NCBI GenBank assembly: GCA_030849075.1
Contig: JASAOO010003451.1
Coordinates: 1 to 64,000, forward strand
Direction of reading: 5' to 3'
Length of the DNA: 64,000 nt
DNA from: Zelonia costaricensis
Lineage: Eukaryota; Euglenozoa; Kinetoplastea; Trypanosomatida; Trypanosomatidae
Part shown: piece after piece, positions 63,938 to 64,000 of the stretch
Layout: each line of letters begins with the position of its first letter
How positions within the stretch are numbered: the stretch's first letter is position 1
Notes under the pieces: generated by a model
Told to the model about the DNA's origin: nothing
What the model saw: the letters and a program-made list of their open reading frames with translations, nothing else
The model's database searches: none
Position numbers and translations under genes: made by a program

Positions 63938-64000
63938 GGCACTGACGCGCTCGGTGCTGGCTGCAGCGCCGCCAAAGAGCAAACTACGCGGTGCAGTCAG

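Overview
The window looks like nuclear chromosomal DNA of a kinetoplastid of the Leishmania group (Leishmania or a close relative; species not resolved). Every convincing gene lies on the minus strand, none has an intron, and genes are separated by 0.7 to 10 kb of low-complexity sequence rich in CA/GT microsatellites and homopolymers. Several genes have a polypyrimidine tract followed by AG just upstream, as expected for spliced-leader trans-splicing. Coding regions strongly prefer G or C at third codon positions. The window is therefore one polycistronic directional cluster, transcribed from high to low coordinates, with no strand switch, tRNA, rRNA, transposon or CRISPR array that I could recognise.

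In transcription order (right to left): a large conserved protein ending in the glycosomal import tripeptide SKL (60.8-63.9 kb); a COQ8/ADCK-type atypical kinase (57.8-59.4 kb); three alpha-kinase genes spread over 38.1-55.5 kb; a PSP1-domain RNA-binding protein (32.4-34.2 kb); a helical protein of unknown function (29 kb); the SSU processome protein UTP18 (26.7-28.0 kb); a Jade/BRPF-like PHD finger protein (23.1-25.6 kb); a TMEM17-like ciliary transition zone protein (22 kb); a syntaxin-18-like SNARE (19.7-21.1 kb); a 1,233-residue organellar helical-repeat protein (15.0-18.7 kb); an ITPase (13.5-14.2 kb); a 105-residue small protein (10.5 kb); a membrane-anchored PHB-depolymerase-like esterase with a His/Lys-rich insert (1.7-3.5 kb); and the ribosome biogenesis factor MRT4, cut by the left edge.

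The most unusual part is the alpha-kinase cluster. The middle gene encodes three alpha-kinase modules in one chain. Only the third keeps the catalytic residues; the first two keep the zinc site but have lost key active-site residues, so they look like pseudokinases. The outer two genes are canonical single-domain kinases. They share a 110-bp block of perfect nucleotide identity over the catalytic loop although they lie 15.5 kb apart and are diverged on both sides, which suggests recent gene conversion. The gene-poor stretches (3.5-13.5, 34.2-38.1, 39.1-43.6 and 47.0-53.6 kb) contain short coding-like islands, some in adjacent frames, that may be decayed or frameshifted small genes.

Start codons were chosen as ATG only; open extensions that begin with GTG or TTG were not used. 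Functional calls rest on motifs read by eye; no database search was possible.
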